From an uncultured Eubacteriales bacterium (GTDB taxonomy: Bacteria > Bacillota > Clostridia > Christensenellales > CAG-917), in the NCBI GenBank assembly GCA_900545885.1, contig URAF01000011.1, forward strand, positions 1-64,000: a stretch of 64,000 nt of DNA, read 5' to 3'. The position numbers and the translations under genes are program-made. The notes beneath the pieces were generated by a model. It ran no database searches. It saw only the letters and a list, made by a program, of their open reading frames with translations, and was not told the origin of the DNA. Below, piece by piece: positions 1 through 8,023 of this stretch; within the stretch, counting starts at the first letter, position 1; the number at the start of each line of letters is the position of its first letter.

Positions 1-312
1 GCTGAACCCTTGTCCGCCTTGACCGAACCCGCCGAAACCTCCGAAACCGCTTCCGCCTGCGCCACCGCCCATAGGTCCGTTTTCCGTGCCGTATGCGTCG
101 TACGCCGCGCGTTTGTCGGCGTCGGAAAGCACGTCGTAAGCGTGGTTGATTTCCTTGAACTTCGCTTCGGCGTTCTTCTTTTCCGCTTCGGTTGCGTTTG
201 TGTAGAGGTCGGGGTGATACTTCTTTGCGAGCTTACGGTATGCGGCTTTGAGTTCGTCGTTGGACGCCTTTTTGTCCACTCCCAATATCTCGTAATAGTC
301 TTTGTCTGCCAT
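1..312 (-). CDS. dnaJ: Chaperone DnaJ, N-terminal part (runs off the window)
   Basis: The protein begins MADKDYYEILGVDKKAS and continues into a J domain with the HPD motif (KKYHPDLY, about residues 31-38), followed by a Gly/Phe-rich stretch that reaches the left edge. DnaJ is the Hsp40 co-chaperone that delivers unfolded clients to DnaK and stimulates its ATPase. Only about 104 residues are visible, so the zinc-finger and substrate-binding regions are not seen. It follows dnaK after a 257-base spacer, in the standard Firmicutes order hrcA-grpE-dnaK-dnaJ. The identification is secure from the J domain and the context. Confidence 0.95.
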   Translation of the reverse strand, partial: MADKDYYEILGVDKKASNDELKAAYRKLAKKYHPDLYTNATEAEKKNAEAKFKEINHAYDVLSDADKRAAYDAYGTENGPMGGGAGGSGFGGFGGFGQGGQGFS

Positions 313-526
313 ATATGTACCAATGCCTCACGGCATATCCTTTACAGTCTTAAAGCGCGCGTGTGCGCGCTTGTTCCGATGATTGATTGAATTTATTTGC
401 AGATTAACTGTCTGCTTGCAAATTCGCCGTATGCGGTGCGGATTGTCTTTTCTGCGAACACTCCGCTTGATACCGTTTGCCGAACCGTATTCGCCATTCG
501 GTCATCGGACTCCGAAATACGTTTGT

Positions 527-553
527 GCGGAACGCGCATACCGCGCGTTCCGC
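527..553 (-). terminator. GC-rich hairpin between dnaK and dnaJ
   Basis: A perfect 11-bp inverted repeat (527-537 with 543-553) surrounds a 5-base loop, just after the dnaK stop codon. No T-run follows on either strand, so it is more likely an mRNA-stabilising or attenuating stem that tunes dnaJ expression than a full terminator. A second small palindrome (ATGCC/GGCAT arms, 321-334) lies just upstream of the dnaJ start. Confidence 0.5.
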
Positions 554-569
554 CGTTTAATGGTTGTGC

Positions 570-2456
570 TTAGTCTTCCCAGCCGCCTTCGGGAGGAGTC
601 ATATTGTCGCCGTCGTTGACTACACCGTCACCGCCTGCGTAACCTGCTCCGCCGTTGCCGCCCATATTGTTGGGGTCAAATCCTGCCTGACGTGCCGCTT
701 CTGCCGCCGCTTCGGGGTTCTCCTGATAGAACTTCGTGAAAATCGGGTCGGAAACCTTGCTGAGTTTGGACATAGCTTCCTTGACCGCTTCGTCGGTTTC
801 GGCTTTCTCGACGCATTCGCGCGCTTCCTTGATTGCGTCTTTGAGCGCAGTCTTGTCGGCTTCGGAAATCTTGTCGCCGTTGTCGCTTTCGAACTTCTCC
901 ATTACGAAGATGAGCTGTTCCGCGTTGTTCTTCGCGTCGACGAGGTTCTTTCTCTTTTCGTCTTCTTCCGCGTACTTCTCCGCGTCTTTGATTGCCGCGT
1001 CGATGTCGCTTTCGGACAGGTTGCTGGACGACGTAATGGTGATGGACTGGGACTTGTTGGTGCCTTTGTCAACCGCCTTGACGGACACTATGCCGTTTGC
1101 GTCGATGTCGAACGTAACTTCAATCTGCGGTACTCCGCGAGGTGCGGGAGCAATGCCGACAAGTTCGAATCTGCCGAGCGTCTTGTTGTCGCGTGCAAAC
1201 TTTCTTTCGCCTTGCAGAACGTGAATGTCAACGGACGTCTGATGGTCTGCCGCAGTAGAGAAAATCTGCGATTTGCTGGTAGGAATGGTCGTGTTGCGGT
1301 CGATGAGTTTTGTGAACACGCCGCCCAGGGTTTCGATACCGAGAGACAGAGGCGTTACGTCGAGGAGCAACATATCTTTGACTTCGCCTGCAAGCACGCC
1401 AGCCTGAATTGCCGCACCGATTGCAACGCATTCGTCGGGGTTGATTCCCTTGTAGGGGTCTTTACCCGTGAGCTTCTTGACTGCGTCGTACACTGCGGGA
1501 ATACGGGTGGAGCCGCCGACCATAATGACTTTTGCGATATCGTTGACGGTAAGTCCTGCGTCTTTCAGAGCCTGTTGGGTGGGGATGACGGTCTTCTGAA
1601 CGAGGTCTTCGGTCAGAGAATCGAATTTGGCTCTCGTAAGGTCCATATCGAGGTGTTTGGGCGCGCCGTTTGCCATCGTGATGAAGGGCAACGAAATCTT
1701 CGCCTTGGTAACGCCGGAAAGGTCGATTTTGGCTTTTTCCGCCGCTTCCTTGATACGCTGCATTGCCATCTTGTCCGTGGACAGGTCAACGCCTTCTTTG
1801 GCTTTGAATTCGCTGACAATCCAGTCCATTATTCTCTTGTCGAAGTCGTCGCCGCCCAGACGGTTGTTACCGCTCGTTGCGAGAACTTCGAACACGCCGT
1901 CACCGAGTTCCAGAACAGATACGTCGAACGTACCGCCGCCGAGGTCGAATATCAGGACTTTCTGCTGTTTGTTTTCGTCTTTGTCAACGCCGTAAGCAAG
2001 TGCCGCCGCCGTAGGTTCGTTGATGATACGTTTGACGTCAAGTCCTGCAATCTTACCAGCGTCTTTGGTCGCCTGTCTTTGCGAGTCGCTGAAATATGCG
2101 GGAACGGTGATGACTGCTTCGGTTATCTTTTCGCCGAGATACTTCTCCGCGTCGTTTTTCAGTTTGGTCAGTATCATAGCGGATATTTCCGGAGGGGTGA
2201 ATTCCTTGCCGTTGATATTCACTTTATGATTGGTACCCATCTCTCTCTTGATGGATATAACGGTGTGTTCGGGATTGGCAACCGCCTGTCTTTTTGCGAT
2301 TTCGCCGACCAGTCTTTCACCGTCTTTGGTGAACGCTACCACGGAAGGCGTGGTGCGCATACCTTCTGCGTTAGGGATTACGACGGGTTCGCCGCCTTCC
2401 ATAACCGCTACGCACGAGTTTGTTGTTCCAAGGTCTATACCGATGATTTTTCCCAT
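570..2456 (-). CDS. dnaK: Chaperone protein DnaK (Hsp70)
   Basis: A 628-residue Hsp70, the ATP-driven cytoplasmic chaperone that binds unfolded segments together with DnaJ and GrpE. The N-terminal actin-like ATPase domain opens with GIDLGTTNSCVAV. The second phosphate loop is LIFDLGGGTFDVSVLE (about 188-203) and the adenosine motif is MVGGSTRIPAVYDAV (about 330). A substrate-binding beta domain, an alpha-helical lid and a Gly/Asn-rich tail follow. The length is slightly longer than the usual 610-620. It starts at ATG 2456 and lies 64 bases downstream of grpE in the hrcA operon, so HrcA/CIRCE control is expected. Confidence 0.98.
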   Translation of the reverse strand: MGKIIGIDLGTTNSCVAVMEGGEPVVIPNAEGMRTTPSVVAFTKDGERLVGEIAKRQAVANPEHTVISIKREMGTNHKVNINGKEFTPPEISAMILTKLKNDAEKYLGEKITEAVITVPAYFSDSQRQATKDAGKIAGLDVKRIINEPTAAALAYGVDKDENKQQKVLIFDLGGGTFDVSVLELGDGVFEVLATSGNNRLGGDDFDKRIMDWIVSEFKAKEGVDLSTDKMAMQRIKEAAEKAKIDLSGVTKAKISLPFITMANGAPKHLDMDLTRAKFDSLTEDLVQKTVIPTQQALKDAGLTVNDIAKVIMVGGSTRIPAVYDAVKKLTGKDPYKGINPDECVAIGAAIQAGVLAGEVKDMLLLDVTPLSLGIETLGGVFTKLIDRNTTIPTSKSQIFSTAADHQTSVDIHVLQGERKFARDNKTLGRFELVGIAPAPRGVPQIEVTFDIDANGIVSVKAVDKGTNKSQSITITSSSNLSESDIDAAIKDAEKYAEEDEKRKNLVDAKNNAEQLIFVMEKFESDNGDKISEADKTALKDAIKEARECVEKAETDEAVKEAMSKLSKVSDPIFTKFYQENPEAAAEAARQAGFDPNNMGGNGGAGYAGGDGVVNDGDNMTPPEGGWED

Positions 2457-2520
2457 AGTTGATTCTCCTTTATAAAACTTTTATACCGACGGATTTCCCT
2501 TCGGTCGATTTTCTGATTAT

Positions 2521-3102
2521 TCAGCAGCCGACTTTTACGCTTGCGGGTCTCAGCACCTTTCCTGCGAGCTTGTACCCTTTTGCAACTACGCCGACCACTT
2601 TGCCTTCGTTGCCCGCGGACTGAACTCTTTCAACCGCCGACATAACTTTTGCGTCGAACTCTTCCCCTTCCGCGTGTATCTCTTCGAGACCGAACGATTC
2701 CAGCGCGTCGAGGATTTGTCTTTCCATCATATTGAACCCCTGCAACGCGGCTTCGTCGGTAAGATACTTACGCGCAAGGTCGCAGTTGTCGAGGACGCTC
2801 AACATCTTTTCTATTACCATTGCCTTGCCTAGGCTCTTCATTTCTTCGGCAAGCCCCGCGTTGCGTTTGCGATAGTTGTCGAAATCGGCTTGCAACCGCA
2901 TCGCTATGTTTCTTGCAGACACGCTCTCCGCCATACACAGCCCGATTTTCTCTTCCAGCGCTTCGATGTACTTTTCGTCGCCCATCGCTTCGCGATCGAG
3001 AACGGCGTCTTCGGGAACAAACTCTTTAACCGAGCCGTCGTTAGCTGCGGACTGTTGTTCGACTTTGACCTGTCTTTTGTCTTTGAAATCCTTTTCTTTC
3101 AT
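2521..3102 (-). CDS. grpE: Nucleotide exchange factor GrpE
   Basis: A 193-residue GrpE that releases ADP from DnaK. An acidic, disordered N-terminus leads into a long coiled-coil helix (about residues 45-95, including MRLQADFDNYRKR) and then the C-terminal beta-wing domain, which ends with the family signature LRPASVKV. I chose ATG 3102, which has AAGGA upstream. A TTG in frame at 3129 would extend the protein nine residues into hrcA and is less likely. The hrcA stop is only seven bases upstream, so the two are co-transcribed. Confidence 0.95.
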   Translation of the reverse strand: MKEKDFKDKRQVKVEQQSAANDGSVKEFVPEDAVLDREAMGDEKYIEALEEKIGLCMAESVSARNIAMRLQADFDNYRKRNAGLAEEMKSLGKAMVIEKMLSVLDNCDLARKYLTDEAALQGFNMMERQILDALESFGLEEIHAEGEEFDAKVMSAVERVQSAGNEGKVVGVVAKGYKLAGKVLRPASVKVGC

Positions 3103-3109
3103 ATCAATG

Positions 3110-4150
3110 TTAGTCCTTATCGTTGTCAAGCACCGCGCCGAGCGTTTTCTTCATATAATCCAGAACGCCTATAACCTTCTTGTAGTCCATACGTTCGGGA
3201 CCTATGACGCCCGCTTTGCCTACGACCTCGTCGCCGATTTTGTAGGCCGCGGTGATTATCGCGCATTTGTCCACGCCGCTGTCCTCTTTGCCTATCCTCA
3301 CCGAAAACTCAATGCTGTCTTCGGGTGCGGCAAGCAGTTCGGATACGCTGTCGTGATTGGATATAACAGCGAGGAAATTCTTTGCGTCTTCGACGTTGTT
3401 ATATTCGGGATAATCAAGCATTTTGAGTGCGCCTTCGACAACGACGTTGTCGGAATGCTCCGCCATATAACTCTTTATTATGGTAAGCACGGCGTCGAAG
3501 ATATCGCGGAAACCGTCCAGTTCTTCGGATATTTCGCTGTCGAGGTCGATTCCGTTCAGTTCGCAAATCATTCTTCCCGCAAAAACCTTGTTGAGAAGTC
3601 GCGTTGCGGTTTCGACGTACTCGTGGCGCATTTCGCTGTCAAGGTCGATTGTCTTGTCCGAAATGATACCGTGGTCGGTGACAATCAGCACGATGACTCT
3701 GTTGCGTTTGAGCGGAACGAGCTTGATTTCCTCGATTTCGACGTTTACGTTGCAGTTGCTGACGAAAAACGATGTGTAGTTGGTAACGTCGCTGATAATC
3801 TCCGCCGCACGTTTGGATATGTCTTTGACTTCGTCGAGCTTTTCGGAGAAACGATTTCTGATAAACGCCGTTTCGGCGTCGGTCAACGACTTCTCTCCCG
3901 TGGCGTCGATGTCGCCGACATAAAGCTGATACGCGGGTTTCAGCGGTACGCGTCCTGCCGAGGTATGCGGCTGGTCTATGTAGCCCAGAGCTTCCAGCGC
4001 GCTGAGTTCCGCCCTGATTGTCGCGGAACTGACTTCGGGCATATATTTTGTCTGAATGTCCGAACTGGATACCGGCTGCCCTGTCGCGATATACACGTCG
4101 ACCAGCGCATGCAGTATCTTTTTCTTTCTTTCGCTAAGCTCCTTACTCAT
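3110..4150 (-). CDS. hrcA: Heat-inducible transcription repressor HrcA
   Basis: A 346-residue HrcA, the repressor that binds CIRCE elements and whose folding depends on GroEL. The N-terminal winged helix (about 1-75, starting SERKKKILHALVDVYIATGQPVSS) includes the STIRAELSALEALGYI recognition region. The GAF-like dimerisation domain follows. Length is typical. ATG 4150 has a GAGG ribosome binding site five bases upstream. It is the first gene of the heat-shock operon, immediately behind a CIRCE operator, so it is autoregulated together with grpE and dnaK. Confidence 0.97.
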   Translation of the reverse strand: MSKELSERKKKILHALVDVYIATGQPVSSSDIQTKYMPEVSSATIRAELSALEALGYIDQPHTSAGRVPLKPAYQLYVGDIDATGEKSLTDAETAFIRNRFSEKLDEVKDISKRAAEIISDVTNYTSFFVSNCNVNVEIEEIKLVPLKRNRVIVLIVTDHGIISDKTIDLDSEMRHEYVETATRLLNKVFAGRMICELNGIDLDSEISEELDGFRDIFDAVLTIIKSYMAEHSDNVVVEGALKMLDYPEYNNVEDAKNFLAVISNHDSVSELLAAPEDSIEFSVRIGKEDSGVDKCAIITAAYKIGDEVVGKAGVIGPERMDYKKVIGVLDYMKKTLGAVLDNDKD

Positions 4151-4181
4151 ATTGACCTCGCAACGTATTTCGTGCCGTCTG

Positions 4182-4208
4182 CTAGCACTCTCTTGCCTTG
4201 ACTGCTAA
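4182..4208 (-). promoter_or_regulatory. CIRCE operator for HrcA
   Basis: The sequence CTAGCACTC, nine bases, GACTGCTAA matches the CIRCE consensus TTAGCACTC-N9-GAGTGCTAA with one mismatch in each arm. It sits directly downstream of the hrcA -10 box and 32 bases before the start codon. HrcA bound here would block transcription of hrcA-grpE-dnaK(-dnaJ). Confidence 0.93.
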
Positions 4209-4209
4209 C

Positions 4210-4238
4210 AGTATATTTCTATGTCTGCCAAATGTCAA
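4210..4238 (-). promoter_or_regulatory. Sigma-A promoter of the hrcA operon
   Basis: On the minus strand TTGACA (4238-4233) and TATACT (4215-4210) are separated by exactly 17 bases. Both boxes are near consensus and the CIRCE operator begins next to the -10 box, as expected for HrcA-repressed promoters. Confidence 0.88.
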
Positions 4239-4312
4239 TAGTTTACGTCAAAAAAATAAAAAATTTCTTAATTGATAATTCGAATGATAATTCTTACGCC
4301 ATTAATTGATTA

Positions 4313-4332
4313 TCGTATGAATTATCATACGA
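4313..4332. promoter_or_regulatory. 20-bp palindrome upstream of the DUF3784 gene
   Basis: A perfect inverted repeat with 8-base arms (TCGTATGA / TCATACGA) and a 4-base centre lies in the AT-rich spacer between the divergent hrcA promoter and the DUF3784 gene. It could be a dimeric regulator site. No T-run follows, so a terminator is unlikely. No regulator gene is adjacent. Confidence 0.35.
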
Positions 4333-4483
4333 CTAAAAGAGATGTAAACATACATTATTCTAACCTCAAAATCACAACCCAAACATTGCTCCTTCGACCG
4401 TCGCACATGAAATTTTTTCCTCGGCTGATACACCCGAAAGTATCCGTATTGACATACGGACGAAACGGAAATAAAATTTAAAT

Positions 4484-4876
4484 ATGAGCGCTTCCGATAT
4501 AACTGCACTTTTAATAACTACCTTTCTCGGCTTATTTCTCTTAATTCTCGCAATCGTACTGCTGTGCGGAAAAGGCGCGATGATGATTGCGGGGTTCAAC
4601 ACAATGCCGAAAAAAGAACGGGAAAAATACGACAGCGTCGCGCTTTGCAGATTTTTGGGTGGCATATTACTTCCTATCGCGCTTACAGTACCCGCCTTTT
4701 TCCTCGGAGGCTATTTCAAAATCGATTGGCTCAATTACGTTGTTGTCGGAATAGACGTCGGTCTTATCCTCTTTGCCATCGTATACGCAAACACGAAAAA
4801 CCGCTTCCGCAAAAAAGATATACCGTCCGACAGCGGCCGAAACGACGACCAACCGACCGACTCGAATTCGGACTGA
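4484..4876 (+). CDS. DUF3784 family small membrane protein
   Basis: A 130-residue protein with three hydrophobic segments (about 8-30, 57-78 and 84-102) and a charged C-terminal tail. After the first segment it carries GKGAMMIAGFNTMPKKEREKYD-like residues (about 28-49) and then ALCRFLGG, the typical DUF3784 pattern. These are widespread in Firmicutes and their function is unknown. It is a stand-alone plus-strand gene. The ribosome binding site is weak and the upstream spacer is AT-rich with a palindrome. The family call is fairly firm; no function can be assigned. Confidence 0.8.
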   Translation: MSASDITALLITTFLGLFLLILAIVLLCGKGAMMIAGFNTMPKKEREKYDSVALCRFLGGILLPIALTVPAFFLGGYFKIDWLNYVVVGIDVGLILFAIVYANTKNRFRKKDIPSDSGRNDDQPTDSNSD

Positions 4877-4982
4877 CATCATACTACCAACTTAAAATAA
4901 AATATCTTTTTGATTCTCATATACCCTTTTCGCAAAACAAAACGAAAAACTGCTGACCACTCCCATACCGTTTACAACTTCT

Positions 4983-5013
4983 CCCCGCCGCGTCAGCGTC
5001 AGGTACGAATCCG
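4983..5013. repeat. 31-bp direct repeat, left copy
   Basis: This 31-base segment, ending TACGAATCCG, is repeated exactly at 5243-5273, where it forms the right end of a 108-bp fold-back element. Here it stands alone, as if it were a solo end of the same element. Confidence 0.75.
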
Positions 5014-5127
5014 TTTTCGGAAACGGATTTCAGAAAATCACAAATCTACTTTTGCCCTTCATCCTTTACCTCGGGATCCCCGCAAAGTACCACAGCAAAG
5101 CGAGGACACTTTGTGGGGTAAACAAAA

Positions 5128-5150
5128 AACCCACTCTTATTGAGTGGGTT
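5128..5150 (-). terminator. Rho-independent terminator beside a duplicated tRNA-Thr 3' end
   Basis: A 9-bp stem (AACCCACTC / GAGTGGGTT) is followed on the minus strand by TTTTTTGTTT. It sits directly after a copy of the tRNA-Thr 3' end (5153-5173), as the genuine tRNA-Thr terminator at 5290-5313 sits after the intact tRNA. Confidence 0.8.
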
Positions 5151-5152
5151 TG

Positions 5153-5173
5153 TGGAGCTGGTGGGCGGATTCG
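5153..5173 (-). pseudogene. Duplicated 3' end of tRNA-Thr (T-arm, acceptor, CCA)
   Basis: These 21 bases repeat exactly the 3' part of tRNA-Thr (5316-5336): half of the T-arm, the acceptor strand, the discriminator and CCA. The identity extends over 28 bases (5146-5173 equals 5309-5336). The rest of the tRNA is absent, so this is a remnant. It may come from integrative recombination at the tRNA 3' end or from unequal duplication. Confidence 0.75.
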
Positions 5174-5273
5174 TAAGGAGCACACCGTGCGACGGAATAG
5201 CGGACAGGGGGCAATCTGTTGCGCGCGCTCTGCCGCGCTTGCCCCCGCCGCGTCAGCGTCAGGTACGAATCCG
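5166..5273. repeat. 108-bp fold-back (MITE-like) element
   Basis: The segment begins CGGATTCGTA and ends TACGAATCCG, a perfect 10-bp terminal inverted repeat. Inside it GGGGGCAA (5207-5214) pairs with TTGCCCCC (5239-5246), with a further GCGCG/CGCGC stem between. Its last 31 bases recur alone at 4983-5013. No ORF is inside. The left terminal repeat overlaps the duplicated tRNA-Thr T-arm. It could be a miniature transposable element or a structured RNA; only the repeats are directly seen. Confidence 0.45.
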
Positions 5274-5289
5274 CTCACGGCATATACAA

Positions 5290-5313
5290 AACCCCGCTCA
5301 AACGAGCGGGGTT
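5290..5313 (-). terminator. Terminator of tRNA-Thr
   Basis: A 10-bp stem (AACCCCGCTC / GAGCGGGGTT) with a 4-base loop begins two bases after the CCA end of tRNA-Thr on the minus strand and is followed by TTTGTAT. Confidence 0.8.
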
Positions 5314-5315
5314 TG

Positions 5316-5391
5316 TGGAGCTGGTGGGCGGATTCGAACCGCCGACCTATTCATTACGAGTGAATCGCTCTGCCTGCTGAGCCACACCAGC
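5316..5391 (-). tRNA. tRNA-Thr (CGT)
   Basis: A 76-base cloverleaf. The acceptor GCTGGTG pairs with CACCAGC, the anticodon stem ATTCA/TGAAT holds loop CTCGTAA (anticodon CGT, threonine ACG), the T-arm is GGCGG-TTCGAAT-CCGCC, and CCA is encoded. A terminator follows at once. Its 3' end is duplicated 163 bases downstream. Confidence 0.97.
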
Positions 5392-5502
5392 GACTGTATG
5401 AGCGATTATAGCAAAACCTTACGGAAATTGCAACTGCTTTCGATTAAAAAATCGTCTAAATCACGGAGTTTGCGTGTCTTGACAAAAACTCAACCGCTCA
5501 TA

Positions 5503-5531
5503 ACGAAAAAAGAGAGGCATTGCCTCTCTTT
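5503..5531 (-). terminator. Terminator of the glycerophosphodiesterase gene
   Basis: AAAGAGAGGCA (5509-5519) and TGCCTCTCTTT (5521-5531) form a stem followed on the minus strand by a T-run. It lies 25 bases after the stop codon of the phosphodiesterase gene. Confidence 0.8.
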
Positions 5532-5555
5532 CGTTCAGGTGTCACGGACAGCGAA

Positions 5556-6593
5556 TTAAGCTGCCTGTCCTTTGCCTTTCAGCACGTCGTAACAAATATC
5601 GGGGCTGTCGGACATTACGCAGTCTGCGCCGATTGAATTAAGGTATGCAATGTCGTCGGCTTCGTTGATTGTCCAGTACTGCACCGCTATATTGTATTTG
5701 TGCGCGTAATCGATGAGTTCTTTCTTTCCGAGGAAATTCAAGGACTTGCTGTAAGGTATCTGCAACGCGCAATAGCCAACGCCGCGTTTTGACAAATCGG
5801 CATTTGTAAGGAATGCAAACCAGAAGTCAAGCACTTCGCATATGGACGACGAACGCAGCATATCGGGATAATTCTTATCTACGTAAGCCGTCACGTCCTG
5901 ATTGAACGTACCGAAAACGACGTCTTGTATGAGGTCGTATTCGACAAGCGTAGCGTGCAGCAAATCGGCGGCTTTTTTGCCTTCCTTACCGTTGTTCTTG
6001 ATTTCGATTATATAGCGGAATTCACCGTATTCGTCAGGGATTGCGGGAGCGGCTTCGTCACTCGACATATAATCGAGAACTTCTTGCAATGTGCAAATCC
6101 CCAACCCTTTTTCGAGCACTTCTTCCTGCGACAGATTGCGGAAAGGATATTCTCCGTTCAGTTCGAAATTGTAACCCATATTGAGTCTGCGCAGTTCTTC
6201 TAGCGTATAGTCTTCGGGTCTTGCTTTGTCGTCGCCGAAAATCTGCTCCGCATTGGACGTTCTGTTGAGCGTATGGTCGTGCAGAAGAATGAGCTGATTG
6301 TCCTTTGTTATATGCAGGTCGAACTCCCATATATCCACGGTGTATCCGCCCGTTTTCGCTTCTTCAATGCCCAGTTTGAACGCATAAAGCGTGTTTTCTG
6401 GTGCAACTATACTGCCTGCACGGTGTGCGGAAACCATTGCCGTGGTATCTGCAATGTACGGATTTATTTCTCCGTTGAAATAGTTTTTGTCGACAGGACA
6501 ATCCGCTATGCCTATGACGCAACACGTCACGCCGAACACCAGAATAAACAGCCCGAGCAAAACGCCGAACAGAACTTTGAACTTCTTTTTCAT
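5556..6593 (-). CDS. Membrane-anchored glycerophosphodiester phosphodiesterase
   Basis: A 345-residue GDPD-family TIM-barrel enzyme that hydrolyses glycerophosphodiesters to glycerol 3-phosphate and an alcohol. One N-terminal membrane segment (about 7-30) places the domain outside the cell. Catalytic and metal residues are visible: HR at 57-58, ENT at 66-68, E90 and D92 in WEFDLHI, and the HDH at 105-107. It is followed 35 bases upstream by a PAP2 phosphatase on the same strand, suggesting a small phospholipid-turnover operon. ATG 6593 has AGGGTGA upstream. Substrate is inferred from family only. Confidence 0.9.
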   Translation of the reverse strand: MKKKFKVLFGVLLGLFILVFGVTCCVIGIADCPVDKNYFNGEINPYIADTTAMVSAHRAGSIVAPENTLYAFKLGIEEAKTGGYTVDIWEFDLHITKDNQLILLHDHTLNRTSNAEQIFGDDKARPEDYTLEELRRLNMGYNFELNGEYPFRNLSQEEVLEKGLGICTLQEVLDYMSSDEAAPAIPDEYGEFRYIIEIKNNGKEGKKAADLLHATLVEYDLIQDVVFGTFNQDVTAYVDKNYPDMLRSSSICEVLDFWFAFLTNADLSKRGVGYCALQIPYSKSLNFLGKKELIDYAHKYNIAVQYWTINEADDIAYLNSIGADCVMSDSPDICYDVLKGKGQAA

Positions 6594-6628
6594 CTCTTCA
6601 CCCTATGAGCACCGCAAGGTGCCCACCG

Positions 6629-7654
6629 TTATTCTTCCGTTTCGTCGTCTTCCTCGACCGCGGGAACGTAATTCTTGTCGAAGCACTTGAAGTGGCTGAA
6701 CTTGCATACGCAGATTTCGCGCGCAAGCATCATACCGAGGAACGCGATTGTTCCGCCGAAAAGAACATCGGAGAAATAGTGCGCGCCGACAACGATGCGG
6801 CTGACAGCAACAACTCCCGTAAACGCGACGGGGAAAATCCAGCAAATCGCGCGCAACCATTTCTTTTTGGTTTTGAGCACGTCAGGCAACATAATGAGCG
6901 CGTACGACATACCCGCCGCACAGGTGTGACCGGACGGGAAAGATTTAAAAGCGTCGCTTGCCCAACCGTACATCGCCATTTCTTCGGCGGTGGGCGTACG
7001 TTTGCCGTTCATGACGTACCACGCCGTGAACCCTTCGAAATTGACGTCGCCGCTGCTGTTCATTGCGCGGAAACGCATTCTTCCCACGGGAACTTTGACT
7101 ATTGCGATGATGAGGTTTGCGACTGCCGCCATAATGATGAACGCAATGACGAACTTGACGAGTTTCTTCAACGTTTCGTCCTTTACTCCCCTGAACGCGA
7201 ACACGACCGCGGTTGTTGCAAGGAAAGAAGAAAGCACGGCAACAAGCGTCATTGCTCCGTCAAGATAGGTGTCTTCCGTTCCCGCATGTTCGGAAATGTA
7301 GTTGAACATATCGTGGAAGAAGAACCAGAACGCAAGCACCGCACCGGCAAGAAGAATCATCGCGAGGATTTCACGCAAAGGACGGAGTTTGAGAAATCGC
7401 AGAACACACCAGAACAGTATGACCACGCACACGCCCGCAATCAGATAAACGGGAGAAGACCCGAAAATCTCGAAAGCCACGCCGAAAGTGTCGGACGCAA
7501 GGTATTCGCCGTCTTTGAGCGCGTCCTGAGTCAGTATTTTGCTGACGTCAAGGTCGAAAACGCTAGCAAGCGCTAGCAACGTCGCAAAAATCGCGACAAA
7601 GAGAACCACACCGATAATGACACGGTTTTTCTCGGAAATTTTGCCGAAAATCAT
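6629..7654 (-). CDS. PAP2-family membrane phosphatase
   Basis: A 341-residue integral membrane protein with about six to eight hydrophobic segments and the three-part PAP2 signature: KVPVGRMRFR (about 187-196), SFPSGH (238-243) and SRIVVGAHYFSD (285-296). The conserved histidines at 243 and 292 are present. The family dephosphorylates phosphatidate, phosphatidylglycerophosphate or undecaprenyl pyrophosphate at the membrane; which one applies cannot be read from the sequence. It is probably co-transcribed with the downstream glycerophosphodiesterase. Start ATG 7654 has GAGAGG upstream. Confidence 0.9.
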   Translation of the reverse strand: MIFGKISEKNRVIIGVVLFVAIFATLLALASVFDLDVSKILTQDALKDGEYLASDTFGVAFEIFGSSPVYLIAGVCVVILFWCVLRFLKLRPLREILAMILLAGAVLAFWFFFHDMFNYISEHAGTEDTYLDGAMTLVAVLSSFLATTAVVFAFRGVKDETLKKLVKFVIAFIIMAAVANLIIAIVKVPVGRMRFRAMNSSGDVNFEGFTAWYVMNGKRTPTAEEMAMYGWASDAFKSFPSGHTCAAGMSYALIMLPDVLKTKKKWLRAICWIFPVAFTGVVAVSRIVVGAHYFSDVLFGGTIAFLGMMLAREICVCKFSHFKCFDKNYVPAVEEDDETEE

Positions 7655-8023
7655 AATTATCCTCTCTTAACCATTTTTAACATTCTACCATAAAACGCAC
7701 ATCAATTCAATAGTCAAATCCGCCGTTCGGTTGAACAAAACGTGAATTTTGTCTTTCTTGTCCGCTCGTTTATAAACGTGGGTTTTTCAAAGTGCACCGC
7801 ACCGACTGTGATACGGAACGGACGCGAACAATTCATTACACTGCCCGACACTTAAGGCGACACGCGTGTATTCATTATTTTGTGAAAACGTTATCACAGC
7901 AATATATGAGATGTTTTCGGGCAATATCCGAAATGACTCAATCAATGTTTTTTATATAATAGTATAAGCACTCAAAGAGTCATGTCACGTGCGCATACGC
8001 AAAACCGCGCACACAAGGTTAAA
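7655..8023. other. Spacer between divergent PAP2 and MATE genes
   Basis: No gene is seen. A likely -10 box TATAAT (7955-7960) for the MATE gene lies within the AT-rich end; its -35 partner is weak. An in-frame ATG at 7982 could extend the MATE protein by 14 basic residues, but it lacks a good ribosome binding site. Confidence 0.5.

Noticed and set aside
564..2462. 632-codon open frame on the plus strand opposite dnaK
   Set aside because: It is the mirror of dnaK codon usage (TTA, CTA and TCA are avoided in the sense frame, so the antisense frame lacks stops). Its translation resembles no protein family.
2521..3129. Longer GrpE start at TTG 3129
   Set aside because: It overlaps hrcA, adds residues absent from the family, and the ATG at 3102 has a better placed ribosome binding site.
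5140..5559. Frames across the tRNA-Thr repeats
   Set aside because: They translate tRNA and repeat sequence; no ribosome binding site or family.
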